A DNA stretch of 64,000 nt from CAVRXQ01 sp963849105 (lineage in GTDB: Bacteria > Actinomycetota > Acidimicrobiia > Acidimicrobiales > Bog-793). How positions within the stretch are numbered: position 1 is the stretch's first letter; every line of letters begins with the position of its first letter. The notes under the pieces were generated by a model that was not told the DNA's origin, did not search any database, and saw only the letters and a program-made list of their open reading frames with translations. The DNA lies in contig CAWKGD010000006.1 in assembly GCA_963849105.1 (NCBI GenBank), positions 124,001-188,000 on the forward strand, given 5' to 3'. Of this stretch, positions 25,757 to 33,682 are shown in pieces. Both the position numbers and the translations under genes were made by a program.

Positions 25757-26857
25757 TCAGCGCCCGCTCTCGACGTAGACCGCGATCGCGTACGGACCGC
25801 CCGGCACGGCCACGGCTGTTTGGGCGTGGGGATGCTTGGCCGAGACATCGACTGGGACGATCGAAGACGACCCCGAGCAGACCACCCAAGCCGACCCGTT
25901 CTCGATCGCGACCGATGTCGGGCCGCTCCCGACCGGGACCGGCGTGCCGGCCGTCTGTGAGACGAGGCTGATCGGCGTCAGCGAGTTCGCCGACGGCAAC
26001 GAAGTCTTTGAGACCGCGACCCAGGCGTCGTCGTTCGAGAACGCGATCGACTCCGGTGCGCCGCCAACGGGGATCGCCGCTCCGGCAGTGCGAGTCGCAA
26101 GGCTGATCGTCGAGACGCTTTCTGATCCCGAGTTCGCGACGTACGCGGTTCCGCCTGAGATCGCGATTGCGATCGGCGCGTTGCCCACGGTGATCGGTGG
26201 CAACGCGTGACCTGTCATGAGATTGATCGGAGTTACTGAGTCACCGATCGGGCCGGACTGACCAGACACGATCGCGCCGGCGTCGGTCACGTACGCCATT
26301 TTCCCGTCGGCGGTGATCGCGATCGCCTGCGGACCGTCGCCGACGGTGATCGGCGACTCGGCTTTGTTGGTCACGAGGTCGATCGGGGTGACGGTGTCAC
26401 CGATCGGCGACGTGCCGGCATCGGTCACGTAGGCGGTTTTGCCGTCCGGGGTGATCGCGATCCCCGCCGGACCGTTTCCCGCTGAAATCGGACGGCCGGC
26501 CTTGCCGGTCTTCAGATCGATCGGCGTCACGGTGTTCGCGGTGTAACTCGTCACGTACGCCGTCTTGCCGTCGGGCGCGACGGTGACGGCGTCGGGGAAC
26601 TCGCCGACATGGACGGGAGGCAAAACCTCGGGCGGCACGCTCGACAACTGGACGCGTTCGACACGATCTCCGGTCCCAACGGCGGCGCCGCGACCGATCA
26701 CCGTCACGAGGCCGTCGACCTCAGGCGGTAGCGGTGGGAGTGTCGTCGTCGTCGAGTGCGCGGCAGGGCCCGACCCGCAGCCGGCGAGTAGCAAAGGAGC
26801 GGCGCAGATCGCGAGGAGGGCGGCTAGGCGGAGTCGGTGAGCGCGCCGCGTCGTCAT
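25757..26857 (-). CDS. YVTN-type beta-propeller lipoprotein
   Basis: A 366-residue secreted protein. The N-terminus is a lipoprotein signal (LAALLAICAAPLLLAGC, lipobox LLAGC) followed by a Ser/Thr-rich linker and six to seven beta-propeller blades recognisable by PDGKTAYVTDAG-like repeats (also YVTSYTANTVTPIDL and TVTPIDLVTNKAESPITVG). Such propellers usually bind ligands at the cell surface; no enzyme motif is visible. ATG 26857 forms an ATGA overlap with the ridA stop, supporting that start over an upstream in-frame GTG. Convergent with glnR. Confidence 0.85.
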   Translation of the reverse strand: MTTRRAHRLRLAALLAICAAPLLLAGCGSGPAAHSTTTTLPPLPPEVDGLVTVIGRGAAVGTGDRVERVQLSSVPPEVLPPVHVGEFPDAVTVAPDGKTAYVTSYTANTVTPIDLKTGKAGRPISAGNGPAGIAITPDGKTAYVTDAGTSPIGDTVTPIDLVTNKAESPITVGDGPQAIAITADGKMAYVTDAGAIVSGQSGPIGDSVTPINLMTGHALPPITVGNAPIAIAISGGTAYVANSGSESVSTISLATRTAGAAIPVGGAPESIAFSNDDAWVAVSKTSLPSANSLTPISLVSQTAGTPVPVGSGPTSVAIENGSAWVVCSGSSSIVPVDVSAKHPHAQTAVAVPGGPYAIAVYVESGR

Positions 26858-27219
26858 TGCTCCGGCGCGTACACCCACGCTTCGATCTCGATGTTCGCGC
26901 CAAGGGGCAACGCCTTGACCCCGATTGCCGAGCGCGCGGGACGGTGATCGCCAAAACAGGCGGCATAGGCGGTGTTCATCGCCGCGTACTCGCCCATGTC
27001 GAGCATGAACACCGTCGTCTTTACGACGTCGGCGAGGCTGTGACCGTGCTTTTCGAGAAGCTTCGCCAGGTTGGCAAGCGCCTGGGAGAGTTCCGCGGCG
27101 AGGCCCCCGTCGACGAGCTTGCCCTCACGCACCCCGAGCTGTCCCGAACAGATCAGGAGGTCGCCGGCGCGAACGACCGGCGTGTACGGGAGCGGAGCAG
27201 CCGGGGCGGGCTCGCTCAG
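26854..27219 (-). CDS. ridA: RidA-family reactive-intermediate deaminase, probable CTG start
   Basis: Hydrolyses reactive enamine/imine intermediates from amino-acid metabolism. Only 92 codons follow the first GTG (27132), but the family N-terminus continues in frame upstream: PLPYTPVVRAGDLLICSGQL, then VREGKL, matching the usual first strands. No ATG, GTG or TTG occurs between there and the erpA stop. The only sensible start is CTG 27219, overlapping the erpA stop as CTGA, the same geometry as many GTGA/ATGA overlaps here. This gives 121 residues, normal for RidA. The C-terminal half (VVKTTVFMLDMGEYAAMN, RSAIGVKALPLGANIEIEA) is canonical. Confidence 0.83.
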   Translation of the reverse strand: MSEPAPAAPLPYTPVVRAGDLLICSGQLGVREGKLVDGGLAAELSQALANLAKLLEKHGHSLADVVKTTVFMLDMGEYAAMNTAYAACFGDHRPARSAIGVKALPLGANIEIEAWVYAPEQ

Positions 27220-27581
27220 GAGAAGGACGACCCGCAGCCGCAGGTGCGGGTCGCGGAGGGATTCGTGATATGGAATCCGGCGCCTTGCAGGCCGTCGCGG
27301 TAGTCAAGCGTCGATCCCTTGATGATTTGCGCGCTCTCCGGGTCGACGACGACCTTCACGTTGCCGAAGGTGCGCACGATGTCGTCATCGGCGACTTCGG
27401 CGTCAAAGAACATGTCGTAGCTGTATCCCGAGCATCCGCCGGCCCGGACGGCGACGCGCAGCGAAAGCCCGTCGGCGTCCGCTTCTTGCGCGAGCAGTTC
27501 GGTGACCTTGTCGACGGCGGAGTCGGTGAGGGTAACCGGGCTCGGTCGCTGGCCGATCTTCACGTCAGTGACGATGCTCAA
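27216..27581 (-). CDS. erpA: A-type iron-sulfur cluster insertion protein
   Basis: Carries Fe-S clusters to apoproteins. A 121-residue HesB/IscA-fold protein with the three conserved cysteines C50 (RAGGCSGYSYDM), C114 and C116 (TCGCGSSF). TTG 27581 is preferred: a strong GAGGAGA lies eight bases upstream, whereas the longer frame to 27641 adds 20 unrelated residues. It overlaps ridA by four bases and is divergent from apbC/mrp, another Fe-S carrier, about 107 bases away. Confidence 0.92.
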   Translation of the reverse strand: MSIVTDVKIGQRPSPVTLTDSAVDKVTELLAQEADADGLSLRVAVRAGGCSGYSYDMFFDAEVADDDIVRTFGNVKVVVDPESAQIIKGSTLDYRDGLQGAGFHITNPSATRTCGCGSSFS

Positions 27582-27688
27582 TTGCCATCTCCTCTGTGCG
27601 AACCACCCCGATCGTACCAACCACCCGGTCGAATCATGCACGTCACCGGCCCAGGGTCGGCGAATCGTTCCTCGTTAGCATCGGGTGG

Positions 27689-28861
27689 GTGCCCACCGAC
27701 CGCGAACCGCGGAACGGGCCGACGGACGAGGAACTGCTCGCCGCGTTGCACGGCGTCGTCGATCCCGAGCTCGGAGAAGACCTAGTCAGCCTCGGTATGG
27801 TGCGCTCGGTGACCCTCGAACTGGGCCGGGCCTACGTCGAGATCGCGCTCACGATCGCCGGCTGCCCGCTGCGCACCCAGCTGCGCGACGACGTCAGGCG
27901 CCACCTGATCGCGTTCGAAGGCGTCGACGAGGTCGAGGTGACGACCGTCGAGATGGAAAAGGAAGATCGGGCAAAGCTGATGTCGACGGCGCGTCGACTC
28001 GCGCAGCGCAAGGCGGTCGCAACGGGGTTTCCCTCATCGACGCGCGTGCTCGCCATCGTCTCCGGAAAAGGCGGCGTCGGCAAGTCGTCGGTCACTGCGG
28101 CGCTCGCGGTGGCGCTCAGCCGCAAGGGTTTCAACGTCGGACTGCTCGACGCGGATATCTGGGGATTCTCGATACCGCGCCTCATGGGAGTGCAGGGGCC
28201 GCTCTCTGTGCGCAACAAGAAAATGGTGCCGGCGGGCGTGACGGTCGGGAATTCCGACTTGAAGATCGTATCGATGGGGTTTTTATCGAACGAAGAAGAA
28301 GCGATCATGTGGCGCGGTCTCGTGCTCGCCCGCGCCGTCCAGCATTTTTTAGAGGATGTCGATTGGGGAAACCTCGACTACCTGCTCGTCGACATGCCGC
28401 CGGGCACCGGCGACGTGCAGATGGCGCTTTCGCGGATGTTGCCCCGTGCGGAGTTCCTCGTCGTCACGACGCCGTCGTCGGCCGCCGCCAAGGTCGCCCA
28501 GCGCGCCGCGGACATGGCGCGCAAGGGCCACGTGCGCGTCGCCGGGGTGATCGAGAACATGTCGGCCTTCGAATGCGAGCAAGGCCACCGACACGCGCTC
28601 TTCGGTGAAGGAGGAGGTGCCGAGCTCGCCCGAGCCATCGGCGTCGAGCTTCTCGGTTCGCTGCCCATCGACCCCGCGCTCTCCGCTGCCGGGGACGCGG
28701 GGGCATTCGCCGAGCTCGACCCGGAGAGTCCCGCCGGGCAAGCCTTCGACGAAATCGCCACGCGGCTTGCGAACGACGTCGCCCCGATCGTCGAGATGTC
28801 GGGATGTAGTGCGCGTCTTTTGGAGCGCGTCGAAGAACGGCTCTCGCGCCCTGCAAGCTGA
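27689..28861 (+). CDS. Mrp/ApbC-family Fe-S cluster carrier P-loop ATPase
   Basis: An ATP-dependent scaffold/carrier for Fe-S clusters. The N-terminal MIP18/DUF59 domain (LLAALHGVVDPELGEDLVSL ... IALTIAGCPLRTQLRDDV) precedes the MinD-like ATPase (IVSGKGGVGKSSVTAALAVA; LLDADIWGFSIPRLMG; LLVDMPPGTGDVQMALS). GTG 27689 is my preferred start; the frame is open 31 codons upstream. The usual C-terminal CxxC cluster ligand is not obvious; VIENMSAFECEQG supplies one cysteine. The gene ends five bases before the convergent whiB. Confidence 0.88.
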   Translation: MPTDREPRNGPTDEELLAALHGVVDPELGEDLVSLGMVRSVTLELGRAYVEIALTIAGCPLRTQLRDDVRRHLIAFEGVDEVEVTTVEMEKEDRAKLMSTARRLAQRKAVATGFPSSTRVLAIVSGKGGVGKSSVTAALAVALSRKGFNVGLLDADIWGFSIPRLMGVQGPLSVRNKKMVPAGVTVGNSDLKIVSMGFLSNEEEAIMWRGLVLARAVQHFLEDVDWGNLDYLLVDMPPGTGDVQMALSRMLPRAEFLVVTTPSSAAAKVAQRAADMARKGHVRVAGVIENMSAFECEQGHRHALFGEGGGAELARAIGVELLGSLPIDPALSAAGDAGAFAELDPESPAGQAFDEIATRLANDVAPIVEMSGCSARLLERVEERLSRPAS

Positions 28862-28865
28862 ACGA

Positions 28866-29129
28866 TCAGCTCACACGCTCGGTCAGCTGCTTCCGCTCGA
28901 CCTCGTTCAGGCCGCCCCAGATGCCGTGCGGTTCCCGGATCCGCAACGCGTAGTCGAGGCACGGCCGTTTCACCGGGCAACACGCGCACATCGACTTCGC
29001 GACCTGCTCGCGTTCGGTCTTTTCGTCCTTGGTCTCCGCATGGGCGGGCGCGAAGAAAACAACAGCCTGCGGCCCGCGGCACAACGCCTTGAGCTGCCAG
29101 GTCTCCTCGGTTCGCACCGCGGCCGACAC
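28866..29129 (-). CDS. WhiB-family redox-sensing transcription factor (WhiB4-like context)
   Basis: An 87-residue actinobacterial [4Fe-4S] regulator. The cluster ligands C17, C48, C51 and C57 fit the family spacing (CxxC then C-x5-C), with an extra cysteine at 50, and the beta-turn GIWGG is at 69-73. GTG 29129 is preceded by GGAGGAG. It is divergent from two ArsA/GET3-like ATPases, the same arrangement as whiB4 with Rv3680/Rv3679 in Mycobacterium tuberculosis, so a role in redox-linked control of those genes is likely by analogy. Confidence 0.93.
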   Translation of the reverse strand: MSAAVRTEETWQLKALCRGPQAVVFFAPAHAETKDEKTEREQVAKSMCACCPVKRPCLDYALRIREPHGIWGGLNEVERKQLTERVS

Positions 29130-29318
29130 GGCTCCTCCTTGCCCCGCGCACTGGCGGGTCTCGCCGGGTCGGCGGGCGGCACCGCTCCTGCGGTTGGCCG
29201 ATCAGGCCGGCGACTGCGCGGAGGCTACCGCCGGCTCTTTGCCCTGACAAGGGGCCTTGCCACAACTTCCCTGGTCGCACGGGCCAAAACAGTCCACGGT
29301 CGATAAGGTCGGCGAGCC

Positions 29319-30281
29319 ATGGACCTTGGCGACTTCTGCCGGCGAGCCCACGTCGTCGTCGTCCTCGGCAAGGGCGGTGTGGGCAAGACCGCCGTCGCAG
29401 CCACATTCGCGGAGCTCGCCCGCCGCCAGGGACTCGAAGTCGGCCTCGTCGTCCTCGAAAACGCAAACGGACCACAGGAGCTCTTCGGCTACCCAGACCG
29501 ACTCAGCTACGACGACGCCGTCCTTGTCGGGAAGGGCGACGGGGCCCCTCTGGGCCGCATCCGCGGGCGGATGATCACCTCGGACGCTGCGCTGTTGGAC
29601 TACCTCTCCACCCACGGCCTGAAGCGGCTGACGACGCGGCTTTCCGCCTCCGGCGCGCTCGAGGTCGTGGCGACCGCGGTGCCGGGGCTGCCGACGGTGC
29701 TCGTGCTCGGCAAGATCCGCCAGCTCGAACAGGCGGGCGAGTACGACCTCATCATCGTCGACGCCCCGGCGACCGGCCATGCGCTCTCATTCCTCTCGAG
29801 CGCCGGTGGCCTCGCCGACGCCGCCCGTTCCGGACCGCTGCACGCGCAGGCCGCCTGGGTCGCCGAGATGCTCAGCGACCCGAGGCGCTTCGAGGCGATC
29901 GTCGTCACGATCCCCGAAGAGCTCCCCGTCAACGAGGCCGTCGAAACCGCGTTCGAGCTCGAGGACCGACTGGGCGTCGCCCTCGGACCGGTCGTCGTCA
30001 ACGCCTGCTATCCGGTGCTCGACCATCTCGACAACGATCCGGACGAAGCCGCCCGCGCTGCCGGGGCCGCCACACCGGCACCCGAGCTCGCGGCACGCCT
30101 CAAGAAGGCGGCGGCCTTCCGTGCGGCCCGCCAACGCGCCCAAGGCGATGAGATCGCCCGGCTTGCCCGTCGCCTCCCTTTGGCCCATCTCGAGTTGCCA
30201 TATCTGTTCGGGGGATTGCACGGTCCGCACGAGCTCACAACGCTCGTCGAGGCGTTCGGACAAGCAGTCGCCGCACTATGA
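29319..30281 (+). CDS. ArsA/GET3-like P-loop ATPase, first of pair
   Basis: A 320-residue SIMIBI-class ATPase with the deviant Walker A motif GKGGVGKTAVA near residue 17, and YDLIIVDAPATGHALSFL as the switch/Walker B region. The metal-binding cysteines of true arsenite pumps are absent. It corresponds by position and order to one of the Rv3679/Rv3680 pair next to whiB4. It overlaps the second ATPase by four bases (ATGA), so the two are probably subunits of one complex. The molecular role in actinobacteria (central carbon or glycerol handling has been proposed) is not settled. Confidence 0.88.
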   Translation: MDLGDFCRRAHVVVVLGKGGVGKTAVAATFAELARRQGLEVGLVVLENANGPQELFGYPDRLSYDDAVLVGKGDGAPLGRIRGRMITSDAALLDYLSTHGLKRLTTRLSASGALEVVATAVPGLPTVLVLGKIRQLEQAGEYDLIIVDAPATGHALSFLSSAGGLADAARSGPLHAQAAWVAEMLSDPRRFEAIVVTIPEELPVNEAVETAFELEDRLGVALGPVVVNACYPVLDHLDNDPDEAARAAGAATPAPELAARLKKAAAFRAARQRAQGDEIARLARRLPLAHLELPYLFGGLHGPHELTTLVEAFGQAVAAL

Positions 30282-31342
30282 GCGGCGGCCCCATCGAAGT
30301 GCTCGTCCGCGAGCGCGCCGTCCTCGCCTGTTGCGGTTCGGGCGGCGTCGGCAAGACGACGACAGCCGCCGCGCTCGGCGTGGCGTCGGCACTCGCCGGC
30401 CGGCGTACCTGCGTCGTCACCGTCGACCCGGCCCGTCGGCTCGCCGATGCCCTCGGCGGTCACGGCAAGACGACCGAACCGACCGAGGTCTTAGGACCGT
30501 GGACGGGCGAACTACACGCCGTGATGCTCGACGCGAAGACGACGTTCGACGCGTTGATCGAGCATTACGCGACCGACGCTGATCAGGCGCGGCGCATCTT
30601 GGAAAATCGCGTCTACGTCAACCTGGCGTCGGTCCTCTCGGGCACCCAGGAGTACATGGCGACCGAAAAGCTCTTCGAGCTCCACCACTCCGGCAACTAC
30701 GACCTCGTCGTCGTCGACACACCCCCGACGCGCCACGCGCTCGACTTCCTCGACGCGCCGAAGCGGCTCGAGGGGTTCTTGTCGAATCGCATCTTCCGCG
30801 CCCTCGTCGCGCCGAAGGGCTCGTATTTGCGAGCGGCGAACGTCGCTAGCCAGGTGCTCGTGCGGTCGATCGCGAAGGCGACAGGAGCCGAGATCGTCGA
30901 CGACACCGTCGCCTTCTTCCAGGCGTTCCAGGGCATGGAAGAGGGGTTCCGAGAGCGCGCGGCGCGCGTCGAGAAGCTACTCGGAGAAGAAGAGACCGGT
31001 TTCGTCCTCATCGCCGCGCCGCGCGTCGACGCGATCGCCGATGCCAGCTTTTTCGCGCGTGCCCTCAAGGAGCGCTCGCTGCGCGTCGACGCGCTCGTCG
31101 TCAATCGCGTCCTGCCTGACTTCGGACCTGCGCCCGCCGACCTGTCCCTCGGCGACGACGCCTGGGGCGCGCTCGTCATGAACCTCGCCGAGCTCGCCGA
31201 GCTGCGACGAGGCGAGCAGGAGTCCTTCGCCGGTCTCGCCGAAGCGGTTGAGCCAGCGCCCGTCGTGCATGTGCCATTCCTCGAACACGATGTCCACGAC
31301 GTAGAGGGGCTCTTGCAGCTCGTTCGCCACCTCGAGCCGTGA
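30278..31342 (+). CDS. ArsA/GET3-like P-loop ATPase, second of pair
   Basis: A 354-residue paralogue. The nucleotide loop reads CCGSGGVGKTTTAAALG; the signature lysine of the deviant Walker A (KGGVGKT) is replaced by serine. VVTVDPARRLADALGG (switch region) and YDLVVVDTPPTRHALDFL are well kept. It begins in an ATGA overlap with its partner. Actinobacteria maintain both copies together, so the asymmetric loops suggest an active/regulatory subunit pair; that is inference. Confidence 0.88.
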   Translation: MSGGPIEVLVRERAVLACCGSGGVGKTTTAAALGVASALAGRRTCVVTVDPARRLADALGGHGKTTEPTEVLGPWTGELHAVMLDAKTTFDALIEHYATDADQARRILENRVYVNLASVLSGTQEYMATEKLFELHHSGNYDLVVVDTPPTRHALDFLDAPKRLEGFLSNRIFRALVAPKGSYLRAANVASQVLVRSIAKATGAEIVDDTVAFFQAFQGMEEGFRERAARVEKLLGEEETGFVLIAAPRVDAIADASFFARALKERSLRVDALVVNRVLPDFGPAPADLSLGDDAWGALVMNLAELAELRRGEQESFAGLAEAVEPAPVVHVPFLEHDVHDVEGLLQLVRHLEP

Positions 31343-31358
31343 TCAGTACCTTTTTCTT

Positions 31359-31775
31359 ATGTCATTGATTTTGATCGTCGCCGACGAACACGGCCTGCTG
31401 AACGAAGTCAGCGCCGGCATCGACGACGATGACACCGAACTCCTCGAATCGCTTACGAGCGAGGAGGCCCTCGAGTTCGCCGCGACGTACGAACCGGATC
31501 TCGTCATCGCCGACAGTCAGATCCAGTCGCGAGGAGGGGTCGCGCTCGCGTTCGATCTCGTCCACGAAGAGACCGGCGGGCGCCTGCCTCACATCCCGTT
31601 TCTTTTGCTGGTCGACCGGCGCGCTGATGTCTTCCTCGCGAAGCGGGCGGGTGTCGAGGGTTATCTGGTAAAGCCGCTCGATCCGATCCGACTGCGCAAA
31701 GCGAAAGAGGCCCTGTTGAAAGGCGGCCGGTTCATCGACGAATCCTTCGCGCCGCCAACGGTCGCCTGGACCTGA
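31359..31775 (+). CDS. Response-regulator receiver-domain protein
   Basis: A 138-residue stand-alone CheY-like receiver. The likely phosphoacceptor is the aspartate in DLVIADSQI, and the conserved lysine is in GYLVKPLDPIRL. No output domain follows. It starts 16 bases after the ATPase pair and ends just before the CBS-domain gene, so all four may be one transcript. Acidic residues at the N-terminal phosphorylation pocket are weak (IVADEHGLL). Confidence 0.8.
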   Translation: MSLILIVADEHGLLNEVSAGIDDDDTELLESLTSEEALEFAATYEPDLVIADSQIQSRGGVALAFDLVHEETGGRLPHIPFLLLVDRRADVFLAKRAGVEGYLVKPLDPIRLRKAKEALLKGGRFIDESFAPPTVAWT

Positions 31776-31785
31776 GGTCCCGACC

Positions 31786-32616
31786 GTGCGGTTGCGTCGA
31801 CGTCTCCGAAGCCAGGCTCCCGCCGTCGAGCAGGCGCCCTCGGAACAAGAGATCCAGATCACGAACGGCCTGCGCAGCTTGCGGGAGTCGACAGCGAAGG
31901 AAGTGATGACGCCGCGCGTCGACGTCGTCGGACTCGCGTCGCCTGTCGCCTTGACGGACGTCGCCCGCGCCGTCCGACGCTCAGGGCACAGCCACTTTCC
32001 TGTCTACAAGCACGATTTCGATCATCTCTTGGGCGTGCTGTTCGTGAAGGACCTCGTCAGCCGAGAGTCATCCGCCGCCGATTCAGGGCGCGAAACCGCG
32101 ATCGTTGCCGACGAGAACAAGACCGACCGCCTGCGCGAGCCGTTCATCGTTCCCGAGTCCGGGGCGGCGCTCGCCATCCTCTCGGACATGCGGCGACGAC
32201 GGCGCGGCTTCGCGGTCGTCGTGGACGAGTACGGCGGATTCGCCGGGGTTCTCACCATCAACGACCTGGTCTCCGAGCTCGTCGGCGACATCCACGACGA
32301 ATTCGACCGCACTACGAGCCCGGCCGTGATGCGCATCGACGCCAATCGCTTCCTCGTCGATGGGGCGTCTGACATCGACGAGTTGAACGACGAGATAGGG
32401 ACAGCGATCCCGCCCGGCGAATACGTCACGTTGGGCGGCTATCTGCTCGATGCGCTCGGCCACATTCCCCAAGAATCCGAGAGCGTGAGCCTCGACGGCA
32501 CGACCTACCGCATCACCCGCATGGACCGCCGACGAATTGCGAAAGTCGTGGTCGAGGTGCCTTCCGCTACGCTTTCGGCGAACGGCGCCGATCAATCGGC
32601 TTCGGACGGGAAGTAG
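31786..32616 (+). CDS. CBS-domain protein of the CorC/HlyC type, without DUF21 membrane part
   Basis: A 276-residue cytoplasmic protein: a CBS pair (VMTPRVDVVGLAS ... LLGVLFVKDLV; RGFAVVVDEYGGFAGVLTIN) followed by a CorC_HlyC domain (RFLVDGASDIDELNDEIG ... VTLGGYLLDALGHIP). Relatives influence Mg/Co efflux or ion homeostasis, usually with an N-terminal DUF21 membrane module that is absent here, so it may partner a separate membrane protein. GTG 31786 start. The stop codon TAG at 32614-32616 lies inside the tRNA-Pro remnant, corresponding to tRNA positions 8-10. Confidence 0.85.
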   Translation: MRLRRRLRSQAPAVEQAPSEQEIQITNGLRSLRESTAKEVMTPRVDVVGLASPVALTDVARAVRRSGHSHFPVYKHDFDHLLGVLFVKDLVSRESSAADSGRETAIVADENKTDRLREPFIVPESGAALAILSDMRRRRRGFAVVVDEYGGFAGVLTINDLVSELVGDIHDEFDRTTSPAVMRIDANRFLVDGASDIDELNDEIGTAIPPGEYVTLGGYLLDALGHIPQESESVSLDGTTYRITRMDRRRIAKVVVEVPSATLSANGADQSASDGK

Positions 32617-32651
32617 CGCAGCTTGGTTAGCGCGCAGCGTTCGGGACGCTG
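32607..32651 (+). tRNA. tRNA-Pro(CGG) 5' part only, 3' half missing
   Basis: The first 45 bases of a proline tRNA are clean: acceptor 5' strand CGGGAAG, TA, D arm GCGC-AGCTTGGTTA-GCGC, then G and anticodon arm CAGCG-TTCGGGA-CGCTG with anticodon CGG. After that no T arm with GGTTC and no CTTCCCG acceptor partner follow; the next bases (ATGCGGCCCAATCCGCTG) can only form a small unrelated hairpin. The gene is therefore broken in the variable loop. I did not find the missing half anywhere in the window. It marks the switch from core to accessory gene content. Confidence 0.8.
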
Positions 32652-33188
32652 ATGCGGCCCAATCCGCTGTACTCGCCCTAGCAGCGGTTTTCCGTAGATT
32701 TAGCCGCCGACCAGCAATTCCCCCGTCAACGATACCCACACCCGACAGCGTTCGACAGCCTCGGAGACCGGCCACTAACACACGTTGGAACACACGGTCC
32801 TGCTTCGGCGCTAGTTGGTGCGGCCGAATCCGGCTAGGCGCTTGCGGAATCACACCGATGTTGTTATGCTTTGTGTAGGCGAATAGCCGCGCCCGGGCAA
32901 CCGGGGTCAACAATCGGGGTAAACCAAGCGGAGCCCCCGACTCGTCGGGGATCAGCAATTCGGGCGATCCGTGCGCTTGGAGGCTCGAGCGGCAGCTGCG
33001 GCACACTGGTCGTCAAGGTCCGACGCTCATCGTCAGGCATCGGCCCAGTGTTCGGTATTGCTCCCCTAGGGACGGTCCCGGAGGGTTCGAGCGCCGATGC
33101 AAGAGCGCGCAGCGATGCTCCGGGTACAACGCCACCGGTGCTTTGAGTAATTCGTCGCGTTTCGACGCGACGAAAGAAAGAGGCGTCG
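32652..33188. other. Gene-free left arm of the element
   Basis: 537 bases with no supported gene. It contains a short hairpin with stem CCCCGA/TCGGGG around 32935-32950 and a 9-bp inverted repeat at its right end just before the excisionase-like gene. The promoter of the replication operon and an attachment site would be expected here, but I cannot point to either with confidence. Confidence 0.5.
33151..33174. repeat. Perfect 9-bp inverted repeat upstream of the excisionase-like gene
   Basis: TTCGTCGCG and CGCGACGAA flank a 6-base centre (TTTCGA). It ends 14 bases before the start codon of the operon's first gene, so it may be an operator for that HTH protein, a recombinase arm site or a transcript-stabilising hairpin. 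The symmetry is direct; the role is inferred. Confidence 0.6.
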
Positions 33189-33443
33189 TTGTCGTCAACC
33201 GATATCGCCGAGCCCCGAAACCGGGAACAGCGTCGGCATCCCGAAATCATCCCCTCCACGCTTCCTCGTCTTCTCGACTGGGCTGGAGCTGCGGAATACC
33301 TCGGCACATCCGAGTATCACATCAAGCGCCTTTGGGCTGAACGCCGCATCGCGGGCCATCTCGTAGGGCGGTTTCCGCGGTTCAGCACCGAGGACCTTGA
33401 CGCGTACCTCGAATCCCGCCGAATCGAAGCGGTGGATGCATGA
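33189..33443 (+). CDS. Excisionase-like helix-turn-helix protein
   Basis: An 84-residue MerR/Xis-type DNA-binding protein: DWAGAAEYLGTSEYHIKRLW is the winged-helix motif common to excisionases, followed by AGHLVGRFPRFSTEDLDAYL. In mobile elements such proteins direct excision or switch the replication operon. First gene of a nine-gene coupled operon; the next gene starts in an ATGA overlap. No integrase gene is adjacent, which is unusual because xis is normally paired with int. Confidence 0.75.
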   Translation: MSSTDIAEPRNREQRRHPEIIPSTLPRLLDWAGAAEYLGTSEYHIKRLWAERRIAGHLVGRFPRFSTEDLDAYLESRRIEAVDA

Positions 33444-33682
33444 CCACCGTCGCCGAAGCGCGCTGTAGCGCGCGAAAAGAGCCGGCCAGTTCGACCCCAT
33501 CGAACGACCGGCCCTCTTCAGAAAACCAAAACCTCGCTTGTCATTGTAAGCGAAACCTCCTCGAGGTCAACGTCACGAACGCGCGCTTCCACTACAGGGC
33601 GCTGCGCCGAGCGGGCTGGTCTCGAGGGTTCGCCCGCGACGCGGTCGTGGGTTGGACGCAGACGCGTGGCGGCAACCAATGA
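33440..33682 (+). CDS. Small hypothetical protein
   Basis: An 80-residue protein with no family I recognise. The N-terminal half is Ser/Pro-rich, a CHCKRNLLEVN stretch holds two cysteines, and the C-terminal half is basic and aromatic (FHYRALRRAGWSRGFARDAV). It overlaps both neighbours by ATGA, which is the main reason to consider it real. Confidence 0.55.
   Translation: MTTVAEARCSARKEPASSTPSNDRPSSENQNLACHCKRNLLEVNVTNARFHYRALRRAGWSRGFARDAVVGWTQTRGGNQ

Noticed and set aside
32652..32680. Possible T arm completing the tRNA-Pro
   Set aside because: GCGG/CCGC can pair, but the loop lacks the TTC-A core, the stem is off by one, and no acceptor partner for CGGGAAG follows.
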